Positions 41,250 through 50,080 of a stretch of DNA of 64,000 nt are shown here, one piece after another. The notes under the pieces were generated by a model that was given only the letters and a program-made list of their open reading frames with translations, was not told the DNA's origin and made no database searches. Every line of letters begins with the position of its first letter. Positions within the stretch are counted from its first letter, which is position 1. The position numbers and the translations under genes are program-made. This stretch comes from VAZQ01 sp035293945 (GTDB lineage Bacteria > Pseudomonadota > Alphaproteobacteria > Rhizobiales > Xanthobacteraceae), in NCBI GenBank assembly GCA_035293945.1, contig DATGLV010000024.1:558001-622000 (forward strand), written 5' to 3'.

Positions 41250-41738
41250 ATGTACGAAAATTACGAGAAGATGCTCTTTCCTCTAAATCCAGAAGAATGG
41301 CCCTACGTCGCCGGCGAACGCATATGGGTTGAGCCTGTCGGCAATGGTGATCCCAATGTTAGGAAATTTAGGTTGTTGAACTCACCCTTCCATGCGCACG
41401 GGGTCAGTTATCTGGATATTGTTCGTGGGATTCCTGAAGAGGATGGCGAAGGATTGGAATATGGCGGGACGATCGAGAAGTCCGGACGTTCCACTCTGTG
41501 GCTAATGGTTCCGGCGGGGCCGGGTTTTGAAAAATATTGGCCGACGTTGCAAGACCTCGGCTGCACCTACGAAGGCAGCAATGAGGATACAAAGACACAG
41601 AAAAGAATCTTATATTCGGTTGACGTGCCGCCGGAGACCGACATCGAGCGTGTTCTTTCGATCGTTGGGCATGCTCAGTCCGAGGGCGTGTGGGGCTACC
41701 AGATTGGTCATCTGGCTCACAAGCGAGCGGTGCGCTGA
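41250..41738 (+). CDS. DUF4265-like protein, putative immunity protein
   Basis: 162 residues. The segment ERIWVEPVGNGDPNVRKFRLLNSPFHAHGVSYLDIV, then GTIEKSGRSTLWLMV and a ferredoxin-like second half (LQDLGCTYEGS; YSVDVPPETDIERVL), fits DUF4265. That family often stands beside polymorphic toxins and is suspected to be an immunity family. No signal peptide. Its upstream debris (41089-41236) ends 13 bp before the start. Role inferred from family and position. Confidence 0.65.
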   Translation: MYENYEKMLFPLNPEEWPYVAGERIWVEPVGNGDPNVRKFRLLNSPFHAHGVSYLDIVRGIPEEDGEGLEYGGTIEKSGRSTLWLMVPAGPGFEKYWPTLQDLGCTYEGSNEDTKTQKRILYSVDVPPETDIERVLSIVGHAQSEGVWGYQIGHLAHKRAVR

Positions 41739-41857
41739 GAGCAGGCCGGACGTGAGGGGCGGCCCGCGCGGCTTCGGGTTCTCGAGCCGACGAAGAAGAA
41801 CGAAGATTGAAAACTCCGCAAAAAGCCGTGTGTGCAGCGGCTCGCTTCTTCGCGAAG

Positions 41858-42568
41858 CTACGGCACCAATCCCAGGCCCTTGCGGACTTCCGTCTTGACG
41901 GCGTCAAAGTCGGCGCGGAACGCGGGCTTCTGCAGCATCAGGGTGACCATGACGGTCGCGCCGATATGGCCGCCTTCCCAGTCGGACGGATAGGCGACGC
42001 CGCTCGCTATGCGCTGCTCGCCATATTGCCAGCCGCGGGCAAAGAGCTCGCTCCGCTTCTCCGGCACCATCATTGAGAGCAGGAGCGCGACCTCCGCACC
42101 GAAGGTGCTGTGGCCGCTCGGATAGGTCGGCCCTTGCGAGGCGGCCGCGATATTGGCGGGCGACTGCACCTCCTTGCTTGCCTGGAAGGGTCGCAGGCGC
42201 TTGTATTTCTGCTTGATCGCCCGCACTCCGACCGCAGAGTCCTTGTTGACCTTGTCGAAGAACTCCCCGGCGAGCGGGAAGCGGTCCTTGGTGAAGGTCG
42301 GGCCCAGCACCTCGCCGGCAATCTGATAGACCGACTGCTGGGTATCGGCTTGGATGCGCTGCAGCCGCTCCGGCGTGAGCGTCTTCTGGATCGCCAGCAC
42401 GGTTTCGAGGTCGTGCTTGTCGGCCGGCGATCCGTCGGCGGGCGGCGGCGGCAAGAGGTTGGCGAAGTCGGCATCGCTTTCGGCCAAGTATGGCTTGTCG
42501 GACAGAGCGAGCGCCGGCGCCGCGCCGAGCGTGAGCAGCAACAAGAGGCTCAAGGCGAGCTTGTGCAT
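41858..42568 (-). CDS. exported PAP2-type acid phosphatase, third motif altered
   Basis: 236 residues, signal peptide 1-21 (ALA-L); start preceded by TAGGAGGAAACC. Class A acid phosphatase pattern: KQKYKRLRP (motif 1, K-x6-RP), PTYPSGHSTFG (motif 2) and QRIASGVAYPSDWEGG (motif 3). In canonical enzymes motif 3 is SR-x5-H-x3-D, where the His is the nucleophile. Here that position reads Ala (GVAYPSD) while Arg and Asp are kept. The next His (GGHIGA) lies seven residues on. So the activity is doubtful, or a variant subfamily is represented. It may be the last gene of the minus-strand run from 47455. Confidence 0.8.
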   Translation of the reverse strand: MHKLALSLLLLLTLGAAPALALSDKPYLAESDADFANLLPPPPADGSPADKHDLETVLAIQKTLTPERLQRIQADTQQSVYQIAGEVLGPTFTKDRFPLAGEFFDKVNKDSAVGVRAIKQKYKRLRPFQASKEVQSPANIAAASQGPTYPSGHSTFGAEVALLLSMMVPEKRSELFARGWQYGEQRIASGVAYPSDWEGGHIGATVMVTLMLQKPAFRADFDAVKTEVRKGLGLVP

Positions 42569-42596
42569 GGTTTCCTCCTAAGCTCTCCACCGCGAG

Positions 42597-42686
42597 TTAT
42601 GCCCGCGCTTGTCGCGGGCATCCACGCCTTTACAAGTGCGAAAAAAGACGTGGGTGGCCGGGACAAGCCCGGCCACGACTGCGGGG
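42597..42686. repeat. dispersed intergenic palindromic repeats
   Basis: Two hairpins, ATGCCCGCG-cttgt-CGCGGGCAT (42599-42621) and GTGGCCGGG-acaag-CCCGGCCAC (42654-42676), lie between the phosphatase and the solute-binding gene. They could separate their transcripts. Confidence 0.7.
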
Positions 42687-42689
42687 ACT

Positions 42690-43730
42690 TTATGGCTTGA
42701 TCACTTGCCTGGCGCGCTCGACGATGGCCTTGGGGGTTGCGTAGAGCTTCTGCACGATGTCCTGCACCTTGGCGCCCGACAGAGGCGAGATGGCGATGCG
42801 TGCGGCCTCCGCGTCTGCGAGAAACTGCGGATCCTTCATGGTGGCGTCGAACGCGGCGCGCAGGATCGCGACCTGTTCTGCGGGCGTGCCGGGTGGCGCG
42901 ATGTAAGAGCGTTGGAACACCTGCTGGCTCACCACCAATTCGGTGACGGCGCGGCTTTCCGGATTGTCGATGAACTTCCAAATTTCCGGCACGCCCATCT
43001 GGGTCAGCTCCGGATTGGGATCGAGACCGACCTGGACCAGGATATTGACCTTGTGGTCGCGCAGCCAGTCCGCCTTCTGCGACTTGAGGCTCGACCAGTC
43101 CCAGCCGCACATGCCGTCGACCTCGCCGCGCTCCATCGCGAGTGTGATATCGGCTGTGCCCTTGTAGCCGGCGACGACGTCGAACTTGGTGCCCGCCGTG
43201 TGATTGTGCAAATAGCCGTAATCGCGGGTCGCGCCGCCCGCATTGGTCGCGCCCAGGATCGTGCGTTGCTTGCGCGCGTCCTCGAAGGTCTTGATCTTGG
43301 AAGTCTGGTAGGTTGCGCAGACGCGCGTGCCGGCATCGGCGGAGCCGATATAGAGGACCTTGGTCGGATCGAATTGCGTCTCCGCTTTGTCGTCGAGCAG
43401 AGGGCCGATGATCGCGCCCGGCATCAGCGCGCCCAATGCAGAGCCGTCCTTGGGTGCCACGTTGCTAATATAGATGGCGGTGCGGCCCGAGCCGGCACCC
43501 GGCATGTTCTTCACCACGATCGTAGGATTGCCCGGGATGTGCCGGCTCATCGTGCGCGCGACCGTGCGGGCGTAGATGTCGTAGCCGCCGCCCACGTCCG
43601 CTCCGACCTCGAAGTCGATGGTCTTGCCGGCATAGAAATCGGCCGCCGGCACCGGCAGCGCCAGCAGAGCGACGAGCCCGCAGGCCGCGGCCACTCCGGT
43701 GGGGCTCGGGACGCAGTGTCGCAAGATCAT
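42690..43730 (-). CDS. Bug/TctC-type solute-binding protein
   Basis: 346 residues, signal peptide 1 to about 30 (PVPAAD). Marks: FYAGKTIDFEVGADVGGGYDIYAR, RHIPGNPTIVVKNMPGAGS, GYKGTADITLAMERGEVDGMCGWDW. It is the same family as the protein at 22422, and both share the MCGW-W motif in the ligand-binding region. This suggests similar ligands. Periplasmic binding of carboxylates or aromatic acids is expected. 75 bp downstream of the MFS gene on the same strand, no TctA/TctB in the window. Confidence 0.87.
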   Translation of the reverse strand: MILRHCVPSPTGVAAACGLVALLALPVPAADFYAGKTIDFEVGADVGGGYDIYARTVARTMSRHIPGNPTIVVKNMPGAGSGRTAIYISNVAPKDGSALGALMPGAIIGPLLDDKAETQFDPTKVLYIGSADAGTRVCATYQTSKIKTFEDARKQRTILGATNAGGATRDYGYLHNHTAGTKFDVVAGYKGTADITLAMERGEVDGMCGWDWSSLKSQKADWLRDHKVNILVQVGLDPNPELTQMGVPEIWKFIDNPESRAVTELVVSQQVFQRSYIAPPGTPAEQVAILRAAFDATMKDPQFLADAEAARIAISPLSGAKVQDIVQKLYATPKAIVERARQVIKP

Positions 43731-43805
43731 CGAGGCCTCCTACCTTGCCCGGGTTCGTCCCAAGCTTTGAAGGAAGGGTAGCTTAAATTTGCGCCGCCTG
43801 GGAAG

Positions 43806-45068
43806 TCACGCCGAAGTCGTCGCTGGCTTGCGCGTCGTATTGATCGCGACGGTGGTGATCGAGACCAGCGCGGCAGCGGCAACGCAGAAGAAAATTGCGC
43901 GCGGGTAGCCTTTGTCCAAGAGCTGGCCGAAGATCATCGGCGCGACGATGCCCCCGATATTGAAACCGGTCGACACAAAGCCGAACACGCGTCCATAGGC
44001 ACCGGGCGGGGTCACAGTCCGTACGATCATGTCGCGCGACGGCATGGTCAGGCCGGAGAAGAAGCCGGCAATTCCCATCGCGCCGATGAGCAAAGCGGTC
44101 GCAAGGTCGAGCGAGGCGACCAGAAGGCTCATGCCCGCGGTCATCATGAGCCCGCAGGTCGCGACCAGGCCGTGATGCGCGGTGCGCCCCGCAAGCCAGC
44201 CGCCCACCAGCACGCCGAGGGGGCTCAGCGTCAACAGCGCGGTGAGGGCGGCGTTGCCGATCCTGATCGGTGTGCCATGCAGCGCGCCCAGTGCCGGAAC
44301 CAAAAAGTTGTAGAGCGCGCCGCTCGATATCGCGAGCATGATGAAGAAGGCGAGATTGAGCAGGATCGCCGGCGCAAGCAGAACGCGCCACCCACCTGTG
44401 GTACCGCCCGCAGCCGCCTGCGCCCCTCTTCCGCGCGGCTTGCGGCCCGCTTGATCCTCTGTGATTTCCGCTGGCTCGGCGGAGAGGCCCATTACCAAGG
44501 CGGCGACCAGCCCGAGAGCGGACGCTCCCAGGAAGGCGCCGCGCCATCCCACGAGGCTCTGCAAGAACAACAGGGTCGGCGGCGCGGCGGCGTTGCCGAG
44601 CATCCCGGCGAAGGTGTGCAGCGAAAACGCGCGCCCAGCGCGCTCGGTCGGCACGTGGCGCGAGAGCAGCGCATAGTCCGCCGGGTGGTACACCGTGTTG
44701 CCGAGGCCGGCGAGCGCGAACATCGCGACGAAGATGAAGAACGAGTCCACTGCAGCCGCGATCGCGAACGCAACCGCTCCGATGATCAGGCCCGCAACCA
44801 GGAGCGCGCGTGCGCTGACGCGGTCGACCAGGAAGCCGGCAGGCGTCTGCAGCGCGGTCGAGACGACGTTAAAGGCGGTGTATGCGAGGCCGAGCTCGGT
44901 ATAGCTCACCCCATAGTCCGCCCGCACGAACAGGAACAACGGCGCGAGCAGGGTGATGTAATAATGACTGGCGAAGTGCACGAAGCAGATGGTCGCGACG
45001 AACTTCGTCTCGCCCGTGCGCGTTTGAGGCAGCGGCAGCTCGATGGCCTGGGTCATGGGTTCGGTCAT
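43806..45068 (-). CDS. MFS transporter
   Basis: 420 residues from the ATG at 45068, whose ATGA overlaps the stop codon of the molybdenum hydroxylase gene: translational coupling. Twelve helices. Marks: YTELGLAYTAFNVVSTALQTPAGFLVDRVSAR (helix 2 and the loop 2-3 motif), GLGNTVYHPADYALLSRHVP, then the second half with PLGVLVGGWLAGR. The GNTVYHPADYALL motif resembles fosmidomycin-resistance-like and related exporters or acid carriers. The operon context suggests uptake or export of the hydroxylase substrate or product. Confidence 0.87.
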   Translation of the reverse strand: MTEPMTQAIELPLPQTRTGETKFVATICFVHFASHYYITLLAPLFLFVRADYGVSYTELGLAYTAFNVVSTALQTPAGFLVDRVSARALLVAGLIIGAVAFAIAAAVDSFFIFVAMFALAGLGNTVYHPADYALLSRHVPTERAGRAFSLHTFAGMLGNAAAPPTLLFLQSLVGWRGAFLGASALGLVAALVMGLSAEPAEITEDQAGRKPRGRGAQAAAGGTTGGWRVLLAPAILLNLAFFIMLAISSGALYNFLVPALGALHGTPIRIGNAALTALLTLSPLGVLVGGWLAGRTAHHGLVATCGLMMTAGMSLLVASLDLATALLIGAMGIAGFFSGLTMPSRDMIVRTVTPPGAYGRVFGFVSTGFNIGGIVAPMIFGQLLDKGYPRAIFFCVAAAALVSITTVAINTTRKPATTSA

Positions 45069-47455
45069 GCCGCTTGGGTACGCGCGGCGTGGATCGCCTG
45101 CCAGACGCGGAAGGGGGTCGCCGGCATGTCGATGTGCCTGATGCCAAGTTCCGACAGCGCGTCGACCACCGCATTCATTACCGAGGTCAGCGCGCCGGCG
45201 CATCCCGCCTCGCCGCAGCCTTTGACGCCGAGCGGATTGGTGGTCGCCGGCACCGGGTGGTCGGCGACCGCGAACGAGGGCACGTCGGCGGCGCGCGGCA
45301 GCGCATAGTCCATATAGGAGCCGGTCAGGAACTGGCCTTCGGCATCATAGACCGTCATTTCCATCAGGGCCTGCCCGATGCCCTGCACAGTGCCGCCGTG
45401 CAGCTGGCCCTCAACGATCATCGGATTGATGACCGTGCCGAAATCATTGACACAGGAATATTTCACCACCGCGATCTGACCAGTGTCGGGATCGACCTCC
45501 ACCTCGGCGATGTGGCAGCCGTTGGGAAATGTCGAGGCGGCGCCTTCGCTGACATGGCTCACATCGAGCGAGGCGGGCGTGCCCTCCGGCAGGTTGAGGC
45601 CGGCGTGGATCTTCGCCGCCAGATCCATGATACCGATGGCGTGATCGGTGCCGGCGATCACGAACGTCCCGTTCTTGAACTCGATGTCGGCGGCGGACGC
45701 TTCCAGCACGTGCGAGGCGATCTGCCGTCCCTGCTCGACCACCTTGGCGGAAGCTTCCACGATCGCGGTGCCGCTCGACATGATCGATTTGGAGCCGCCG
45801 CTCCCGCCGCCGATCACGAGGCGATCGCTGTCGCCCTGGACCAGACGGATCTTGTCGAACGGGATGCCGAGCTTCTCGCTCAGCACCTGCGCGAACGGCG
45901 CCGCATGGCCCATGCCGAAGTCCATCGTGCCAGTGGTGAGCGTGACGCTGCCGTCCGCCTCGAAGGTGATTCCACCCAGTTCCTTGGACGGCGGCGCGGT
46001 GACCTCGAGGAAGCTGCCGATGCCTAATCCGCGCAGCTTGCCGCGCTTCTTGCTCTCGCGCTTGCGGCGGGCGAAGCCCTTGGTGTCGGCGGCATCGAGC
46101 GCCTCGCGCAGCAGCGCCGGAAAGTCGCCGCTGTCATAGGTCATGCCGGAAGCGGCTTTGAAGGGGAGATGCCGCCGCTTGATCTGGTTGCGCCTGCGCA
46201 GCTCCAGGCGGTCGATGTTCATCTCCGCCGCGGCGGTGTCGATCAGCCGCTCCATGTAGTAGTTGCCTTCGGGCCGGCCGGCGCCCCGATAGGCGGACAC
46301 ATGGCTGGTATTGGTAAAGACGCACTTGGTCGAGACTTCGATGAGCGGTGTGCGGTAGACGTTCTGCACGTTCTTGACCGCGTTCAGCGTCGGCGGCATC
46401 GGCCCGACATTGGCGAGGAAAGCGCCCATATTGCCGAAGCTCGTCAGCCTCACGGCCAGGAAATTGCCGTCTGCATCGAGCGCGAGCTCGGCGCTGACGC
46501 GGTGGTCGCGGCCATGGTGGTCGGAGACGAAGCTCCCGGAGCGCTCGTCGGTCCACTTCACCGGGCGGCCGAGCTCGCGTGCCGCATGCAGCGCGCAGAC
46601 ATATTCGGAATAGACCGCAGCCTTCATGCCGAACGAGCCGCCGATATTGCCGGTGATCACGTGCACCTGGCCGGGCTCGACGCCCATCACCTGGGCGACC
46701 TGCGCGCGCATGCCGAACACGCCTTGGGACGGGACATAGAGGGTGAACCGCCCGTGCGCGTAAGATGCCAGCGCCGCGCGCGGCTCCATGGCGTTGACCA
46801 CGACGCGACTGTTGATGAGCTTGAGCCGCGTCACATGCGCGGCCCGTGCAAAGGCTTCCGCCACTGCGGCGCTGTCGCCGTAGTGATAATCGAGCGCGAT
46901 GTTGCCGGGCACATCGGCATAGAGCTGCGGCGCCTCGGGGCGCGCAGCTTCTTCCGGATCAATGACCGCGGGGAGGGGCTCGATGTCGAGCTCGATCGCT
47001 TCGGCGGCGTCCTTCGCCTGCATCAAGCTTTCCGCCACCACGCAGGCGATCGGATCACCGACAAAACGCACCTTGTCGGTGGGCAGCGCCGGCCGCGCCG
47101 GCTTGCGCATGGGTGAGCCATCACGGTTGTTGAACGGGACGATGCATTTGAGCTTCCCATAGCCGGCCGCGGCGAGATCGGCTCCGGTATAGACGGCAAG
47201 CACGCCCGGCATGGCGCGTGCGGCTTGGGTCTCGATGCCGCGAATGATCCCGTGGGCGTAGCGGCTTCTGACCATCACCGCATAGGCCTGCCCGGCGACC
47301 GCGACGTCATCGGTGAAGCGGCCTTCCCCGCGAACCAGCTTGGGATCTTCGGTGCGCCGCACCGGCTGGCCAATGCCGAACTTGGCGACCGCCCACCGAT
47401 CCGTTGCATCCGAATGGGTGCTCTCCCACCGATCGGGGTCGCTTCGCAGGTTCAT
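45065..47455 (-). CDS. xanthine dehydrogenase/CoxL-family molybdopterin-binding subunit
   Basis: 796 residues. Opening GIGQPVRRTEDPKLVRGEGRFTDDV, molybdopterin loop GGSFGMKAAVYSEY, active-site loop SAYRGAGRPEG (the AYRGAGR sequence of CODH form II and related hydroxylases, not the form I CODH loop), and GCGEAGCAG carrying the base Glu. It hydroxylates or oxidises an unknown aldehyde or aromatic compound with Mo. The usual FAD and 2Fe-2S subunits are absent from the window, so this is an orphan large subunit unless partners lie elsewhere. First gene of the hydroxylase-MFS-Bug operon. Confidence 0.9.
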   Translation of the reverse strand: MNLRSDPDRWESTHSDATDRWAVAKFGIGQPVRRTEDPKLVRGEGRFTDDVAVAGQAYAVMVRSRYAHGIIRGIETQAARAMPGVLAVYTGADLAAAGYGKLKCIVPFNNRDGSPMRKPARPALPTDKVRFVGDPIACVVAESLMQAKDAAEAIELDIEPLPAVIDPEEAARPEAPQLYADVPGNIALDYHYGDSAAVAEAFARAAHVTRLKLINSRVVVNAMEPRAALASYAHGRFTLYVPSQGVFGMRAQVAQVMGVEPGQVHVITGNIGGSFGMKAAVYSEYVCALHAARELGRPVKWTDERSGSFVSDHHGRDHRVSAELALDADGNFLAVRLTSFGNMGAFLANVGPMPPTLNAVKNVQNVYRTPLIEVSTKCVFTNTSHVSAYRGAGRPEGNYYMERLIDTAAAEMNIDRLELRRRNQIKRRHLPFKAASGMTYDSGDFPALLREALDAADTKGFARRKRESKKRGKLRGLGIGSFLEVTAPPSKELGGITFEADGSVTLTTGTMDFGMGHAAPFAQVLSEKLGIPFDKIRLVQGDSDRLVIGGGSGGSKSIMSSGTAIVEASAKVVEQGRQIASHVLEASAADIEFKNGTFVIAGTDHAIGIMDLAAKIHAGLNLPEGTPASLDVSHVSEGAASTFPNGCHIAEVEVDPDTGQIAVVKYSCVNDFGTVINPMIVEGQLHGGTVQGIGQALMEMTVYDAEGQFLTGSYMDYALPRAADVPSFAVADHPVPATTNPLGVKGCGEAGCAGALTSVMNAVVDALSELGIRHIDMPATPFRVWQAIHAARTQAA

Positions 47456-47711
47456 GTCGAGAGGTTCCTAAACAGGCTCGCGGCCCCGGGGGCAGGGGAC
47501 CGGCAGCGCGGAGATTTGCGCCTGAAATAGTCGACCGGCCGTGGTTCGACAAGCAGAGGGGGTGAGGAGTGGGCTAGCTATGCGCCAATAGTGCAGCTGT
47601 TGCGCGCTGCGTTCCGCCTGTTACACTTAGGGCGATTGAACAGCTGAACGCCGCCGCGCCATCGAGTCGATGCTTGCCGGGTAACGCTCTGGCGCGGCAG
47701 GAAGGTACTTG

Positions 47712-48860
47712 ATGAACGACGGGGCCCGGCGAACCGGAGGCCTCGACCCTGCCCGTGATCGGGTGCAGCGGCGCTACCGCTGGGGTCGACGCTCGCTTTA
47801 TGGGTTGCAACATGGCGCGCAGCGCCGCGAGCGTGCGGGCGATGGCTATGACGGCAACGGTGCCGGCCATGCCGGCTCCATCTATGCAGCGCTCGATCTC
47901 GGCACCAATAATTGCCGCCTTCTGGTCGCGCGCCCGGCGGGCGATGGCTTCCAGGTCATCGATGCATTTTCGCGCATCATCCGGCTGGGCGAAGGGATTT
48001 CGGCTTCGGGGCGCCTGAATGACGCCGCCATCGAGCGCGCCGTCGAGGCACTCGGCATCTGCCGTGACAAGATGCGGAATCGTGGCGTCACCCGCGCCCG
48101 GCTGATCGCGACCGAGGCCTGCCGCGCCGCGGCGAATGGCGAGGAATTTCGCGCGCGGGTCGCGCGCGAGGTCGGGCTCGAGCTCGAAGTGATCGACCGC
48201 GAGACCGAAGCCGAGCTCGCGGCTTCCGGCTGCACGCCGCTGATCGATCCGCAGGCGGAGGGCGTGATCCTGTTCGACATCGGGGGCGGCTCCTCCGAGC
48301 TGGTGCGGCTTGCCCGCTCAGTCCCGGTCGAGCGCGGCCCGCCCTTGCCGCGGATCGAGGCCTGGGCTTCGCTTCCGGTGGGGGTGGTATCGCTCGCGGA
48401 GCGCCACGGCGGCCACCGGGTCACGCGCGAGGTCTACGAAGCCATGGTCGCTGAAGTCGGCGTCTTCGTCGAGCGCTTCGTTGCCGAGAGCGGGGCCAGC
48501 GGCGTCGAGCGCGTGCACATGCTGGGCACTTCCGGGACCGTGACCACGATCGCGGGCGTGCATCTTGATCTGCGCCGCTACGAGCGGCGGCGTGTCGACG
48601 GCTGCTGGATGAGCAGCGAGCAGGTGACCGGCGTCATCGAGCGGCTGCTGGGGATGAGCTACGAGGAGCGCGCCGCCAGTCCCTGCATCGGCACCGAACG
48701 CGCCGATCTGGTTCTCGCCGGCTGCGCCATTCTCGAAGCGATCCACCGCGCCTTCCCGTGCCGTCGGCTGCGCGTCGCTGATCGCGGGCTGCGCGAAGGC
48801 ATGCTGGTGAAGATGATGCGCCAGGACGGCATCTGGGGCGGCGTTGCGGCCCACGCTTGA
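47712..48860 (+). CDS. ppx: Ppx/GppA family phosphatase
   Basis: 382 residues. After about 58 basic N-terminal residues comes YAALDLGTNNCRLLVA (ASKHA phosphate 1 loop), then GEGISASGRL, ATEACRAAANGEEF, GVILFDIGGGSSELV (phosphate 2) and MLGTSGTVTTIAG. It hydrolyses polyphosphate and/or pppGpp. The ATG at 47712 is preceded by GGAAGGTACTTG. In many alphaproteobacteria ppx lies directly before rlmE. Here an outer-membrane barrel gene on the other strand separates them. Confidence 0.9.
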   Translation: MNDGARRTGGLDPARDRVQRRYRWGRRSLYGLQHGAQRRERAGDGYDGNGAGHAGSIYAALDLGTNNCRLLVARPAGDGFQVIDAFSRIIRLGEGISASGRLNDAAIERAVEALGICRDKMRNRGVTRARLIATEACRAAANGEEFRARVAREVGLELEVIDRETEAELAASGCTPLIDPQAEGVILFDIGGGSSELVRLARSVPVERGPPLPRIEAWASLPVGVVSLAERHGGHRVTREVYEAMVAEVGVFVERFVAESGASGVERVHMLGTSGTVTTIAGVHLDLRRYERRRVDGCWMSSEQVTGVIERLLGMSYEERAASPCIGTERADLVLAGCAILEAIHRAFPCRRLRVADRGLREGMLVKMMRQDGIWGGVAAHA

Positions 48861-48879
48861 GGTTTCTCACTTATCCCTG

Positions 48880-48932
48880 GTGATATCCGGGCCGAGTTCG
48901 TGACGCTCCCGCCTCATGCCAGGACAAGTGAG
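48880..48932. repeat. remnant of a dispersed intergenic repeat
   Basis: CCGGGCCGAGTTCGTGACGCTCCCGCCTCATGCCAGGACAAG lies between convergent genes. It resembles the CGAGCCGGGACCGTTCC/GGGACAAG unit seen at 38685-38895 but is degraded, with no long perfect stem. Confidence 0.4.
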
Positions 48933-48937
48933 GATGT

Positions 48938-49660
48938 CTACATCTTGTAGGAGGCCACCAGCTTAATCTGGTTGAGGTTGAAGCCGACGGCGCCGGCGGC
49001 AGGGCTTGGCGCCGCGCCGGAGAAGGTGATGGCTTTGCTCGGGAAGCTGAAGAAGTCGTACTCAAGCCGCCCGGTCCAGTGCTCTGTCATCGCATACTCG
49101 AAGCCGCCGCCGACCGTCCATCCGGCGTGGTTGGTGCTGCCGAGCGACGGGCCAACCTTGTTCTCCCACACCGTGTCGTGATCATAGTCCAACGCGCCGC
49201 CCCCTTTGGCATAGACCAGCAGGCGATCGAAGGCGATGCCGAAACGGGCGGTGAGCGAGGCCGTATAGTAGATGTCGGCATCGAGGCTGTTGAAGGCGGA
49301 GTCGAGCTTGTCGCCCTTGACCCAATTACCGATGATATCGGCTTCGACGCCGATGACTGCCCAGCCGATCTGATAGTTGATTCCGGTGACGCCACCGGCG
49401 ACGAGGCCCTTGACCGAAGGCGATGCGCTCGTCGCAGCCACAAATGGATCCGTGAAGGGTGCGTTGCCAAAACCGTATCCGACGGCCACGCCGACATAGT
49501 ATCCGGTCCAGAAATAAGGTGCCGGGATGTAGGTCGAAGGGGCCGGGGGAGGCCCTAGTGACAGGTCTGCCGCGCTCGCCGGAATTGTCGCCAACAAGGA
49601 CGCTGGCAAAGCCGCGACTGCGGCGAGGGCTACGCCGCCGAAAACTGCACCCCATCTCAT
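48938..49660 (-). CDS. outer-membrane beta-barrel protein
   Basis: 240 residues from the ATG at 49660 (MRWGAVFGGVALAAVAALP). Signal peptide ends near 31 (SAADL). Mature part: YFWTGYYVGVAVGYGFGN, GGVTGINYQIGWAVIGVEADIIGNWV, TARFGIAFDRLLVYAKGG, WTVGGGFEYAMTEHWTGRLEYDFFSF, and the last strand LNQIKLVASYKM. Same eight-stranded barrel family as 25255. The function in most members is structural or unknown. It sits between ppx and rlmE on the opposite strand. Confidence 0.87.
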   Translation of the reverse strand: MRWGAVFGGVALAAVAALPASLLATIPASAADLSLGPPPAPSTYIPAPYFWTGYYVGVAVGYGFGNAPFTDPFVAATSASPSVKGLVAGGVTGINYQIGWAVIGVEADIIGNWVKGDKLDSAFNSLDADIYYTASLTARFGIAFDRLLVYAKGGGALDYDHDTVWENKVGPSLGSTNHAGWTVGGGFEYAMTEHWTGRLEYDFFSFPSKAITFSGAAPSPAAGAVGFNLNQIKLVASYKM

Positions 49661-50080
49661 TGGCAGCTCCAAAGCTCCACCCGGCTCGAGGCTTGCGTCC
49701 GTCCATTGTCGCCGGCCAGCGCGGTGCGCGAATGCCGACGCCCCGCGTGATGCGTCAACGGATCAGGTTCACCCGGAATCCGATATCCCCGCATCAAATT
49801 GCATCCTATGGCCTGCGCCGGCAATGAGAATCGCCGGATATCAAACGCTTTGTGGGCAGGTGTGGCAAATTTGTCCTGATCTGCGATATGGGTGCGGACC
49901 GAGCTTGTGGTCGCGGCCGCAATCCCATAAATTTCTGCTGTTTCAACAATGCCTTATCCGACGTTCCTCGCCCTCGCCCTTGAGGAGGCCTGGCGTCGCC
50001 AAAACCGGCCGGGCGAAGGTCGCATCTTTGCGCTATGATTCAACCTTAGACCGAGATCGCCCCATTCCGTGTCGAGGCCG

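Noticed and set aside
41739..41810. open stretch after the DUF4265-like gene ending TKKNED, resembling the PNNED end upstream
   Set aside because: Only the last few residues are similar, and no start or longer match is present.
42609..43781. 390-codon open frame on the plus strand
   Set aside because: Lies opposite the Bug-type gene; rich in Arg, Gly and Ala, no family pattern. Typical antisense shadow in high-GC DNA.
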